A program made the translations under genes and the position numbers. Shown one piece after another: positions 1 to 5,549 of a stretch of 7,305 bases of DNA (positions are counted from its first letter, which is position 1; each line of letters begins with the position of its first letter). Location: the NCBI GenBank assembly GCA_011065005.1, contig JAAKFP010000124.1:1-7305 (forward strand), read 5' to 3'. Origin of the DNA: Chlamydiota bacterium (GTDB taxonomy: Bacteria > Chlamydiota > Chlamydiia > Chlamydiales > Waddliaceae). The notes beneath the pieces were generated by a model. It was not told the DNA's origin, made no database searches, and worked only from the letters and a program-made list of their open reading frames with translations.

Positions 1-122
1 CATCATCTTCATCTGCTTTGTTGCAAATTCTTGAAAACTAATAAGTTGTCTGCGAATTTGCGCCTCGCATCTGAAGCGCTGAGTCACCAGAAACGCACAA
101 CTTATTTTTGCACGAGCCCTTA
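1..122. repeat. Partial copy of a dispersed MITE-like repeat (copy A)
   Basis: This stretch aligns without gaps to 4421-4542. From position 7 onward I count 93 identities in 116 positions (about 80%). The right end (about TTGCACGAGCCCTTA) corresponds to the right end of the complete copy, and the internal TGAAGCGCT and TTATTTTTGCAC blocks are identical. The left arm lies outside the window or has diverged, since the first six bases do not match. No ORF is associated with it. It is a relic or an incomplete view of the element described at 4381-4542, in the same orientation. Confidence 0.85.
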
Positions 123-173
123 AATACACCACCATAAGCAAAAAGTACACCAAGATCCTATCTTCAATCGAGA

Positions 174-190
174 AATATTTTGAAAATATT
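174..190. promoter_or_regulatory. A+T-rich perfect palindrome upstream of the sulfatase gene
   Basis: AATATTTT-G-AAAATATT is a perfect inverted repeat with 8-bp arms and a single central base, 60 bp before the sulfatase start codon. A poor promoter-like pair lies just downstream: TTGGGA at 189-194 and TATATA at 215-220, but with a 20-bp spacer. The palindrome could be an operator, but such A+T-only palindromes also arise by chance in A+T-rich DNA. The role is inferred and weakly supported. Confidence 0.3.
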
Positions 191-249
191 GGGAATTGTG
201 AGATATTCAAAGAATATATAGCAATTCGAGACAAAAACAGGGTGAAGCC

Positions 250-1821
250 ATGAAAAGATGTATATTTCTACTTTTGTTGTTGGGCACAGTATCTAATGCC
301 GAAGCAATTCAACAGGATGCACCTTATATAAATTGGGAAAAGCATCATCAACAACAATTGAGTTCTGATGTTCAGAAGGTCAATGAAAAACTTCAAGATC
401 TAGAGCGTCGATTTGGGAAAAAACCAAATATCATCTACATTCTTGCTGATGACATCGGCTGGGGAGAGTTGGGATGCTATCTTGGCGGGAAAGTGCGTGG
501 GACACCAACTCCTACTCTTGATAGTTTAGCTTCTGAAGGCACCAAGTTTTTATCCGCATATTCAGAACCATCGTGTACCCCCTCACGGATTGCTATTATG
601 ACGGGTCGCCATCCCTTTAGGACAGGTCAGGATGGAGTGTACTGGCCCGGTTCTGACGAAGGTCTTCCCATAGAAGAAATTACCATTGCCCAGATGCTGT
701 CTGATGCCGGATATCACACAGCGATGTGGGGGAAATGGCATTTGGGAGAATTGGAAAAGTTTGCTCCCGAAAAGCGTGGTTTCGATTATGCACTCTATAC
801 CCTTTACAATGGAGCTCCTTTTTCTTGGGCTGATGTTGAACAACACTATCAGAAAGAAACAATCCCTGGCGCCGCCTATTTTTTTGATTTCCCTGGAGAG
901 AAGAAATATGAACAGATGTATGGAATTACGTTAGAGGGCATTTTCGAAGGGAAAAAAGGTCAACAGAGGAAAGAAGTCGGCAAAATTAGCGGTATTGGTA
1001 TGCAAGAGTTGGAGGAAAAGTCCGCCCAGGGGATCATGAAGTTTATTAAGGAAAACTCCAAATCCGACCGTCCATTTTTTATATATTGGGCAACAGAAAC
1101 GCAGCAATTAGCAAGCTCACCTATCGAGTACCGCTTTGACGAACATGTTGATTCTCGCAACAACCAAGCAGCGCAAGTCGTGCAACATAACAAAAATCTC
1201 CAAAAAGTCCTTGATACAATAAAAAGTGAGGGAATCGATGAAAACACCCTGATTGTTTGGATTAGCGACAATGGGCCGATGTATGCCTTTTGGCCGAATT
1301 CCGGTTACTCATGGCTAAGAGGTGGTAAAGGAGAGGTGTATGAAGGGGGTGTGCGAGTGCCGGCTATAGCGTGGTGGCCTGGCATGATTGAAAGGGGACA
1401 GGACCCTATTGATATCATTCAAATGACCGATCTTTTTACAACAGCAGCACGACTTGGGGGTGTGCTTGACAAAGTGCCAAATGACAGAGTTATTGATGGA
1501 ATAGACCAAACGGCATTCTTACTGCTTGGAGAGGGGCATTCTCATCGAAACTATATTTTTCATTACAATGGAAACCACCTCGGTGCTTTACGCCTCAATG
1601 ATATTAAACTACATATCAAAGGGACCGGTGGAAGCATCCCGGAGATCGAAACGTATAACATCATGAGAGACCCTGGAGAAAAATTTGGAAAGCTCTATCC
1701 ATATCTTTGGATGGTCCAGCCGGCTCAAGATGTTGTAAAAGGTCACTTCCAGATGATTAAGAAGTTTCCTAACAGAAAGAAGGAAGTAGAATCGGAATCA
1801 ACGTTTGGGCCGCATGATTAA
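250..1821 (+). CDS. Exported S1-family (formylglycine-dependent) sulfatase
   Basis: The 523-residue product is predicted to hydrolyse sulfate esters in the periplasm or outside the cell. A signal peptide is visible (MKR, a Leu-rich core, likely cleavage after NAEA at residue 19). Sulfatase signatures follow in order: metal-binding DD at 67-68, the core CTPSR at 109-113 whose Cys109 would be converted to formylglycine, TGR at 118-120, GKWHLG at 161-166, and the second metal site SDNGP at 339-343 with Lys360 after it. Length is normal for an arylsulfatase. The start is supported by an AGGGTG ribosome-binding site 7 bp upstream. One oddity is that the segment after PFFIYW (275-280) reads ATETQQLASSP where arylsulfatases usually carry a substrate-binding His followed by Pro. 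The substrate cannot be told. Activity would need a formylglycine-generating enzyme encoded elsewhere. The gene ends tail to tail on the minus-strand neighbour with a 4-bp overlap. Confidence 0.93.
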   Translation: MKRCIFLLLLLGTVSNAEAIQQDAPYINWEKHHQQQLSSDVQKVNEKLQDLERRFGKKPNIIYILADDIGWGELGCYLGGKVRGTPTPTLDSLASEGTKFLSAYSEPSCTPSRIAIMTGRHPFRTGQDGVYWPGSDEGLPIEEITIAQMLSDAGYHTAMWGKWHLGELEKFAPEKRGFDYALYTLYNGAPFSWADVEQHYQKETIPGAAYFFDFPGEKKYEQMYGITLEGIFEGKKGQQRKEVGKISGIGMQELEEKSAQGIMKFIKENSKSDRPFFIYWATETQQLASSPIEYRFDEHVDSRNNQAAQVVQHNKNLQKVLDTIKSEGIDENTLIVWISDNGPMYAFWPNSGYSWLRGGKGEVYEGGVRVPAIAWWPGMIERGQDPIDIIQMTDLFTTAARLGGVLDKVPNDRVIDGIDQTAFLLLGEGHSHRNYIFHYNGNHLGALRLNDIKLHIKGTGGSIPEIETYNIMRDPGEKFGKLYPYLWMVQPAQDVVKGHFQMIKKFPNRKKEVESESTFGPHD

Positions 1822-2693
1822 GGAGTCGGCTCCACGCCGTTATTGTGGTATTGGTTCAAAATTAGCTGTTTCCAATATCCCCGCATTTCAAGAGAAAGAT
1901 AATGATCCAGTCGATAAAATTTGATTGGCCATCTGTGAAAGTATTCGGTGTCAATAAATGCAATCTTTCCATCGCTAGAAAAGGGAATATTAAAGGCAAC
2001 AATGGAATCACATAAACCTAACTCATTAACGATGATGTATAGGGCGTCTAACTTTTCGGTTGTGATCGCAGTGCTTTTCCACATATCATAATTCTTTTCT
2101 TTATTCAGGATCTCCATATCTTCAACGACAAGAACAAAATTTCTTCGGCAATATTTTTTCTTATCTGGGGGAGATGGCTCTGCTGGAAGGGGATAGATCC
2201 ATTTCTTAGGTACTTTAAATAGGGAGTTGTAACCGTATCTGTCAAGGGCTTCTTGCATCAATTGTGCTCCAAATATACGACAAACAGATCTTATTTCTTT
2301 CTTGTTAGCATATTCTTGAGCGTCAGTGTAAAGTTTGAGAAGGTATCCTTCCAACCTTGGATGAGAGACAACGTAAGGATGGCGATATTTTCCTTCTCTG
2401 ATAATTTTAAACTTTGCTTTTTTTAAGGATTTCTTACTTTGTATGACGCGCTTTTTATTGGAAAAGATGTCGTCGAGCATTTCTTTTATCGGATGGTCTT
2501 CCGGCAGAAAATAAGGGGATAGATCATCCCATATTTCTGGGTCAACGTATGGGTTTTCTTGATAGGCAGAGACATCAAGAATAGAAGCTTGATTCTCATG
2601 CTCCGCAAAAATGGGAATTGGTTGAATTAAAAGGGTGAAAGATAGAGAAGCCTGAACTAAATACCGTCCCAAAGAAAGAAATCTGGATGACAT
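1818..2693 (-). CDS. Exported hypothetical protein with protein-kinase-like fold
   Basis: The 291-residue product begins with a likely signal peptide: Arg4 and Arg10, a hydrophobic stretch at about 12-29, and cleavage near IFA|EH at residue 30. I know no precise function. The mature part resembles a kinase or aminoglycoside-phosphotransferase fold. GYLLKLY at 116-122 looks like the beta-3 strand with Lys120, FVLVVEDMEIL at 186-196 like the hinge, and 226-250 like the catalytic loop and metal site, with Asp229, Asn235 and IDTE at 247-250 in place of the DFG or DxE motif. No glycine-rich loop is obvious, and the HxD histidine is Leu227 or Cys228. It may therefore be an unusual kinase or a pseudokinase. 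The start is supported by the position of the signal peptide; the upstream GGTG is a weak ribosome-binding site. It lies 71 bp downstream of the porin gene on the same strand and may be co-transcribed. The gene is real; the fold call is inference. Confidence 0.8.
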   Translation of the reverse strand: MSSRFLSLGRYLVQASLSFTLLIQPIPIFAEHENQASILDVSAYQENPYVDPEIWDDLSPYFLPEDHPIKEMLDDIFSNKKRVIQSKKSLKKAKFKIIREGKYRHPYVVSHPRLEGYLLKLYTDAQEYANKKEIRSVCRIFGAQLMQEALDRYGYNSLFKVPKKWIYPLPAEPSPPDKKKYCRRNFVLVVEDMEILNKEKNYDMWKSTAITTEKLDALYIIVNELGLCDSIVAFNIPFSSDGKIAFIDTEYFHRWPIKFYRLDHYLSLEMRGYWKQLILNQYHNNGVEPTP

Positions 2694-2712
2694 TTTACAC
2701 CACTTTTTTTGT

Positions 2713-2738
2713 GAGCCTCTTGCTTTTGCAAGAGGCTC
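2713..2738. other. Perfect 11-bp stem-loop between porin and kinase-like genes
   Basis: GAGCCTCTTGC, a TTTT loop, and GCAAGAGGCTC form a perfect hairpin. On the minus strand, the direction of both flanking genes, it lies 26 bp past the porin stop codon and 19 bp before the next start codon. It is followed by ACAAAAAAAG rather than a U-tract, so it is not a classical intrinsic terminator in that direction. On the plus strand the T-tract precedes the stem instead of following it. Possible roles are an RNA-stabilising 3' end of the porin transcript, an attenuator, or a 5'-UTR structure of the downstream gene. Confidence 0.75.
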
Positions 2739-2764
2739 GAAACGTTATTTATACCAAATTTAGT

Positions 2765-3889
2765 TTAGAAATAAACGTTGGCATTAAAGGTGATTCCGTG
2801 GAGGAGGATGTTCCCGGAATTTGCCGAGGTCGACCCAACATGATCTTCACTACTATATCGGCGAATTTGTGGAGTGTGCAGCCAGTGTGTCATCTCGTAC
2901 CCTAGATTTATTACATAACAGATATCACACCACTCTGTTTCCCAGTTGATGCCAGCACCAATCTGGTAACCTGGTAGAGCGGTGTATTCTCTTTCTTTGA
3001 TATCAAGGATGAGTGTTTTTTCTTGGCTTGATTCAAAGCCTGTTTGCTTGTTTTGACTGCTATTTCTCCCTGCAAGGATAGAACCAGAAACATTTCCATA
3101 GAGACTAAAACAGCCACATAGGCGAACGTTGTTTTCCAGTCCGGCATGAAGACCTGCACCTTCCCAGTCTGAATTGTATTTGACAATGCGTGGTTCGTCC
3201 GCTGAGATTAGAGAGGGTGACTCGCCATCATTTTCGCCACCGATATACTTTGCTTTAAGATTTTGTTTCATCCAAAGTGCACGTATACCCAGGTAGGGGC
3301 GTGATATCAGTGTTTTGCTGATACAATAGGGTTTGCTGATAAGAAGGTCGACAACATCATAATCCAAGCTATTTTTTGCTGAAGCTTTTTCAGCGTTTTG
3401 GGCAAACAGCTTTGCATTTTGTGAAAGCAGTGTTGCTTCGAGAAGTTGACGACTTCCTTCAAGATCATTCGCTTTTGTGGATCCATGAGCCTTACTATGA
3501 AAACAGGTGAAAAGAGCCCTCATATCCCAGCCATCACATCCAAATCTCCAGCCAGCGACGACACGGAAACCAGTCTCCCAGTCAAAATCCATGAAGTGCA
3601 TTTTTCCGGGACCTAGTGCGCCACCTTTACTAAGGACTGAGAAAGGATCGTCGAATTCATCGTCTCGACCATCCACGGCATAATCGAGGTTTGCCTGACG
3701 GACATTCCAATATAGAAAATCGGCACCGAGAAAAAAACCACAATCATTGCAGCAGGGTTGTGCAGGAGCTAAATGACATCCTTGCTCACAGCAGTCCCAT
3801 CTAGTTTCAGCATTAACGATTCCCAATGTTGTGGAACATATCGCTAACAGCCCAATAAGGATTTTTCCGAAAATTTTGTGCATGTTCAT
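2765..3889 (-). CDS. MOMP-like cysteine-rich outer membrane porin (Lpg1974-type family)
   Basis: The 374-residue product is a predicted outer-membrane beta-barrel. It has a signal peptide (MNMHKIFGK, a hydrophobic core, cleavage near VNA|ET at residue 27), alternating aromatic strands, and the sequence ends in NVYF with the terminal Phe typical of BAM-assembled barrels. Family-like blocks are GADFLYW (55-61), GWDMRALFTCFHS (120-132), RPYLGIRALWMKQNLKAKY (197-215), and LGYEMTHW (329-336). The mature chain holds 13 cysteines, six of them packed at residues 33-50 (CC, C, CC, C), which suits the disulfide-linked envelope of Chlamydiae. MOMP-like families of this kind are expanded in chlamydia-related bacteria. 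The likely role is solute diffusion and envelope structure. The first ATG is preferred because GGAG lies 5 bp upstream of it; a second ATG two codons later is the alternative. It is followed on the same strand by the kinase-like gene. Confidence 0.88.
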   Translation of the reverse strand: MNMHKIFGKILIGLLAICSTTLGIVNAETRWDCCEQGCHLAPAQPCCNDCGFFLGADFLYWNVRQANLDYAVDGRDDEFDDPFSVLSKGGALGPGKMHFMDFDWETGFRVVAGWRFGCDGWDMRALFTCFHSKAHGSTKANDLEGSRQLLEATLLSQNAKLFAQNAEKASAKNSLDYDVVDLLISKPYCISKTLISRPYLGIRALWMKQNLKAKYIGGENDGESPSLISADEPRIVKYNSDWEGAGLHAGLENNVRLCGCFSLYGNVSGSILAGRNSSQNKQTGFESSQEKTLILDIKEREYTALPGYQIGAGINWETEWCDICYVINLGYEMTHWLHTPQIRRYSSEDHVGSTSANSGNILLHGITFNANVYF

Positions 3890-4026
3890 GTTTACTCCAT
3901 TTTTTTGTTTCGTGTGTTTAAAAAAAAATGTTCTTTAATCTACATTGTTTTTCTAAAATCAAAATTTCATATCACATTAGGTTATATTTTTGGAAGAGAT
4001 AAATTCTCTTTTTGATTCGAATAAAT

Positions 4027-4034
4027 GAGCTCAA
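4027..4034. repeat. Left 8-bp target-site duplication (GAGCTCAA)
   Basis: GAGCTCAA directly abuts the GTAAGCG end of the element at 4035 and recurs exactly at 4323-4330, directly after the other end. An 8-bp duplication is what IS66-family transposition generates. Confidence 0.85.
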
Positions 4035-4322
4035 GTAAGCGTTTAGACCTCTGTTTAATAACCGCGAAGATCGCGAAGGAAGCGAAGAAAACGCGAAGTT
4101 TTTTTTATTAATTAGTAATGCTTGGTCTGAACGCTTACTGACATCCTCATGTAGTTCCTGAATTGGTTTTTGATCATTTTTCGAAATCGACATGCATATC
4201 AGGTTATTTGATAGGAAATATTCAAGTCAAATATTTATAGGGTTTCATCTTGAAAAAAATCTTCGCGTGCCCTTCGTTTTCTTCGCGTTCTTCGCGGTTA
4301 ACAGATAGAGGTGAACGGTTAC
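4035..4322. mobile_element. IS66-like MITE with CGCGAAG-rich inverted arms
   Basis: This is a 288-bp element with no transposase. The left arm (4035-4106) starts GTAAGCGTTTAGACC, then carries CGCGAAG-type units and a T-run. The reverse complement of the right arm (4253-4322) starts GTAACCGTTCACC and follows the same order of CGCGAAG units and T-run, with a 2-nt gap. It is flanked by the perfect 8-bp direct repeat GAGCTCAA. GTAAGCG ends and 8-bp duplications are hallmarks of the IS66 family, so an IS66-type transposase supplied in trans is the likely mover (inference). A third end-like sequence, GGTCTGAACGCTTAC at 4124-4138, faces the left end and matches it at 14 of 15 bases, so the element may be nested. 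Between 4139 and 4252 is unique A+T-rich sequence. Transcripts crossing it could fold into a long hairpin. Confidence 0.8.
4124..4138. repeat. Internal inverted copy of the IS66-like end
   Basis: GGTCTGAACGCTTAC is the reverse complement of GTAAGCGTTCAGACC. It differs from the left terminus at 4035-4049 by one base. With that terminus it bounds a 104-bp sub-element (4035-4138), but the eight bases that follow (TGACATCC) do not match the left flank, so this pair lacks its own target duplication. Confidence 0.75.
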
Positions 4323-4330
4323 GAGCTCAA
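4323..4330. repeat. Right 8-bp target-site duplication (GAGCTCAA)
   Basis: This is an exact copy of 4027-4034, lying directly after the terminal GGTTAC of the IS66-like element. It fixes the element's right boundary. Confidence 0.85.
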
Positions 4331-4380
4331 AAATATAGAATATGCTATACGAAGTTCACAGATGTCATGGTCTTCTTCAC

Positions 4381-4542
4381 TTAGAGATCGTATAAAAATA
4401 AACTTTACATTTATGGTGACACAGCGCTTCATCTGATACGTTGCAAACCCTTGAAAACTAAGAAGTTGGCTGCGGATTTGCGCCTTGCAGCTGAAGCGCT
4501 GTGATATTAGAAATGTATAACTTATTTTTGCACAGTTCCTAA
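4381..4542. mobile_element. Complete 162-bp MITE with 55-nt inverted arms (copy B)
   Basis: The element starts TTAG and ends CTAA and is flanked on both sides by TCAC (4377-4380 and 4543-4546), a likely 4-bp target duplication. The first 55 bases align without gaps to the reverse complement of the last 55, with 40 identities by my count. These include the AAAAATAA block at 14-21, ACATTT, and CACAGCGCTTCA. Most mismatches are transitions, so an RNA copy could still pair through G-U. It encodes no protein. The copy at 1-122 is about 80% identical and in the same orientation, showing that the sequence is dispersed. The parent insertion sequence was not identified; the TTAGGAACTGTGCAAAAATA end should identify it. 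Confidence 0.8.
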
Positions 4543-4631
4543 TCACTATTCTTTGGAAAAATGTTATGGTAAAAAAATGAATCGATGGAAGAACATGAAG
4601 CCAATATAAGAAATGGTGTTCAGTCGATTTT

Positions 4632-5435
4632 ATGATGGAAAAGTTAGAAATTACCAAATGGATTTATCTAGTTGCTATTCTTTTGATTGCATTTGTGGGT
4701 GGCTATGGACCACTATTCAAGCATACTCTTGCCCCGCGACAAACTAGTTTCCCTCGTGGCGAAGCGTTTTCAGCTGGAGTTTTTTTGGCTCTATCGCTGA
4801 CGATGCTGCTCCCTTCCTCTTTTCATCTATTTCAAGAGGCGTATCCTGGTTTGGAATATCCCATTGCTTCCGTCATTGCTATCTTGGCGTTTCTAGTCCT
4901 TTTAACAATAGAGCATCTTATGTACCACACGATCCCCGAAGAGGAACGGCAAGAGGAAGGTGTGCCTCTACCCGCGGTCATTCCATTGATAATGACCGCT
5001 ATGATTGCCTTTCCATCTTTTTTGCTAGGAGCTGCCCTCGGGATGAGTGAAGTGGCTACAGCGACTCTGATTTTTATCGCTATCATTTTGCACAAAGGAA
5101 CAGCAGCATTTGCGTTGGCGCTTTCCATGGTGCGGAGTACGCTCAGCCGACCTCAGACGTTGATTCTTTTCACCCTGTTTACGATTACTACCCCTTTAGG
5201 GATTCTCTTTGGTGAGGCATTTCATGAATATATCGCTAGCTGGGCGATGTTGATTAAACCGGTAGTGTTGTCACTTGGGGCGGGAACGTTTCTCTATATG
5301 GGAACATTACAGGGGATGAAACACTCTTCCCTCATAAAACATTGTTCTACGCGAAGTGGTTTTCTGGCTATGCTGGCGGGGTTGTTTATAACGGCATTCG
5401 TGCGGTTTATTGTCGGAGAAGCACATAGGCTGTAA
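4632..5435 (+). CDS. ZIP-family divalent metal transporter
   Basis: The 267-residue inner-membrane protein has eight hydrophobic segments, at about residues 8-28, 44-64, 76-96, 115-137, 140-165, 175-195, 206-226 and 243-262. This is the ZIP topology. Family features are the TM2 block GEAFSAGVFLALSLTMLLP (43-61), the TM5 block LHKGTAAFALALSM (153-166) with His154 and Lys155, TPLGILFG (187-194), and the TM7 block LGAGTFLYMGTL (215-226). ZIP proteins import zinc, iron or manganese into the cytoplasm. The TM3-TM4 loop is acidic (EEERQEEG) rather than His-rich. In TM4, where family members show HSxxEG, this protein reads PSFLLG (128-133), so two usual metal ligands are missing. TM5 lacks the Glu of HKxxE, which also occurs in animal ZIP I/II proteins. 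Two ATGs in tandem (4632, 4635) are possible starts; neither has a clear Shine-Dalgarno sequence. The gene lies 89 bp downstream of the MITE. Confidence 0.9.
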   Translation: MMEKLEITKWIYLVAILLIAFVGGYGPLFKHTLAPRQTSFPRGEAFSAGVFLALSLTMLLPSSFHLFQEAYPGLEYPIASVIAILAFLVLLTIEHLMYHTIPEEERQEEGVPLPAVIPLIMTAMIAFPSFLLGAALGMSEVATATLIFIAIILHKGTAAFALALSMVRSTLSRPQTLILFTLFTITTPLGILFGEAFHEYIASWAMLIKPVVLSLGAGTFLYMGTLQGMKHSSLIKHCSTRSGFLAMLAGLFITAFVRFIVGEAHRL

Positions 5436-5486
5436 ACCAAGGCTGACATACAAGGGCTTAGGTCTTACACCCTCCAAAGTTAAAGG

Positions 5487-5515
5487 TTGATTTTATTATA
5501 CTTTTGTATTATTAT
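5487..5515 (+). promoter_or_regulatory. Candidate sigma-70-type promoter for the S1/P1 nuclease
   Basis: TTGATT (5487-5492) and TATTAT (5510-5515) are separated by exactly 17 bp. They match the consensus hexamers at 4 of 6 and 5 of 6 positions. Transcription would start near 5522, leaving a short leader before the ATG at 5550. This argues against the upstream TTG at 5487 as a start codon, since it would lie inside the -35 element. Confidence 0.45.
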
Positions 5516-5549
5516 TCTATTGTTATTCACGACAACGATAGGTTTTAAT

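Larger units (their letters stand above)
3890..4631. other. 742-bp gene-free interval holding two non-autonomous mobile elements
   Basis: No credible gene is present. Positions 3890-4026 form an A+T-rich leader for the porin gene on the minus strand, including a long A-run and GGAG before the start codon; I see no convincing promoter hexamers. Positions 4027-4330 hold the IS66-like element with its 8-bp duplications, and 4377-4546 hold the second element with its 4-bp duplications. The 46 bp between them (4331-4376) are unique sequence. Positions 4547-4631 are the leader of the ZIP gene, without a good -35/-10 pair or Shine-Dalgarno sequence. A 10-codon reading frame at 4577-4609 is probably fortuitous. 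Confidence 0.7.

Noticed and set aside
960..1271. 103-codon minus-strand reading frame
   Set aside because: It is a shadow inside the sulfatase gene, whose motifs show that the plus-strand frame is the real one.
2739..2764. GGTATAAATAAC as a -10 box for the kinase-like gene
   Set aside because: A TATAAA is present on the minus strand, but the region 17 bp upstream (GTTTAT) does not resemble a -35 box. A+T-rich DNA gives such matches easily.
2687..2905. 72-codon plus-strand reading frame across the hairpin
   Set aside because: It is antisense to the 3' end of the porin gene and runs through the hairpin; no domain or start signal supports it.
4061..4097. Possible CRISPR array from the CGCGAAG units
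   Set aside because: Units are only about 7-11 bp apart, imperfect, and have no unique spacers of regular length. They are internal modules of an inverted-repeat element.
3972..4193. 73-codon minus-strand reading frame in the intergenic region
   Set aside because: Most of it lies in the CGCGAAG-rich arm and terminus of the IS66-like element and runs out through its boundary. There is no ribosome-binding site, and the composition is set by the repeats.
4577..4609. 10-codon upstream reading frame before the ZIP gene
   Set aside because: It has an ATG and stop, but no ribosome-binding site and no sign of a regulatory peptide; length is within chance expectation.
4319..4657. 112-codon minus-strand reading frame
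   Set aside because: It crosses the whole 4381-4542 MITE and the start of the ZIP gene, has no ribosome-binding site, and no recognisable domain.
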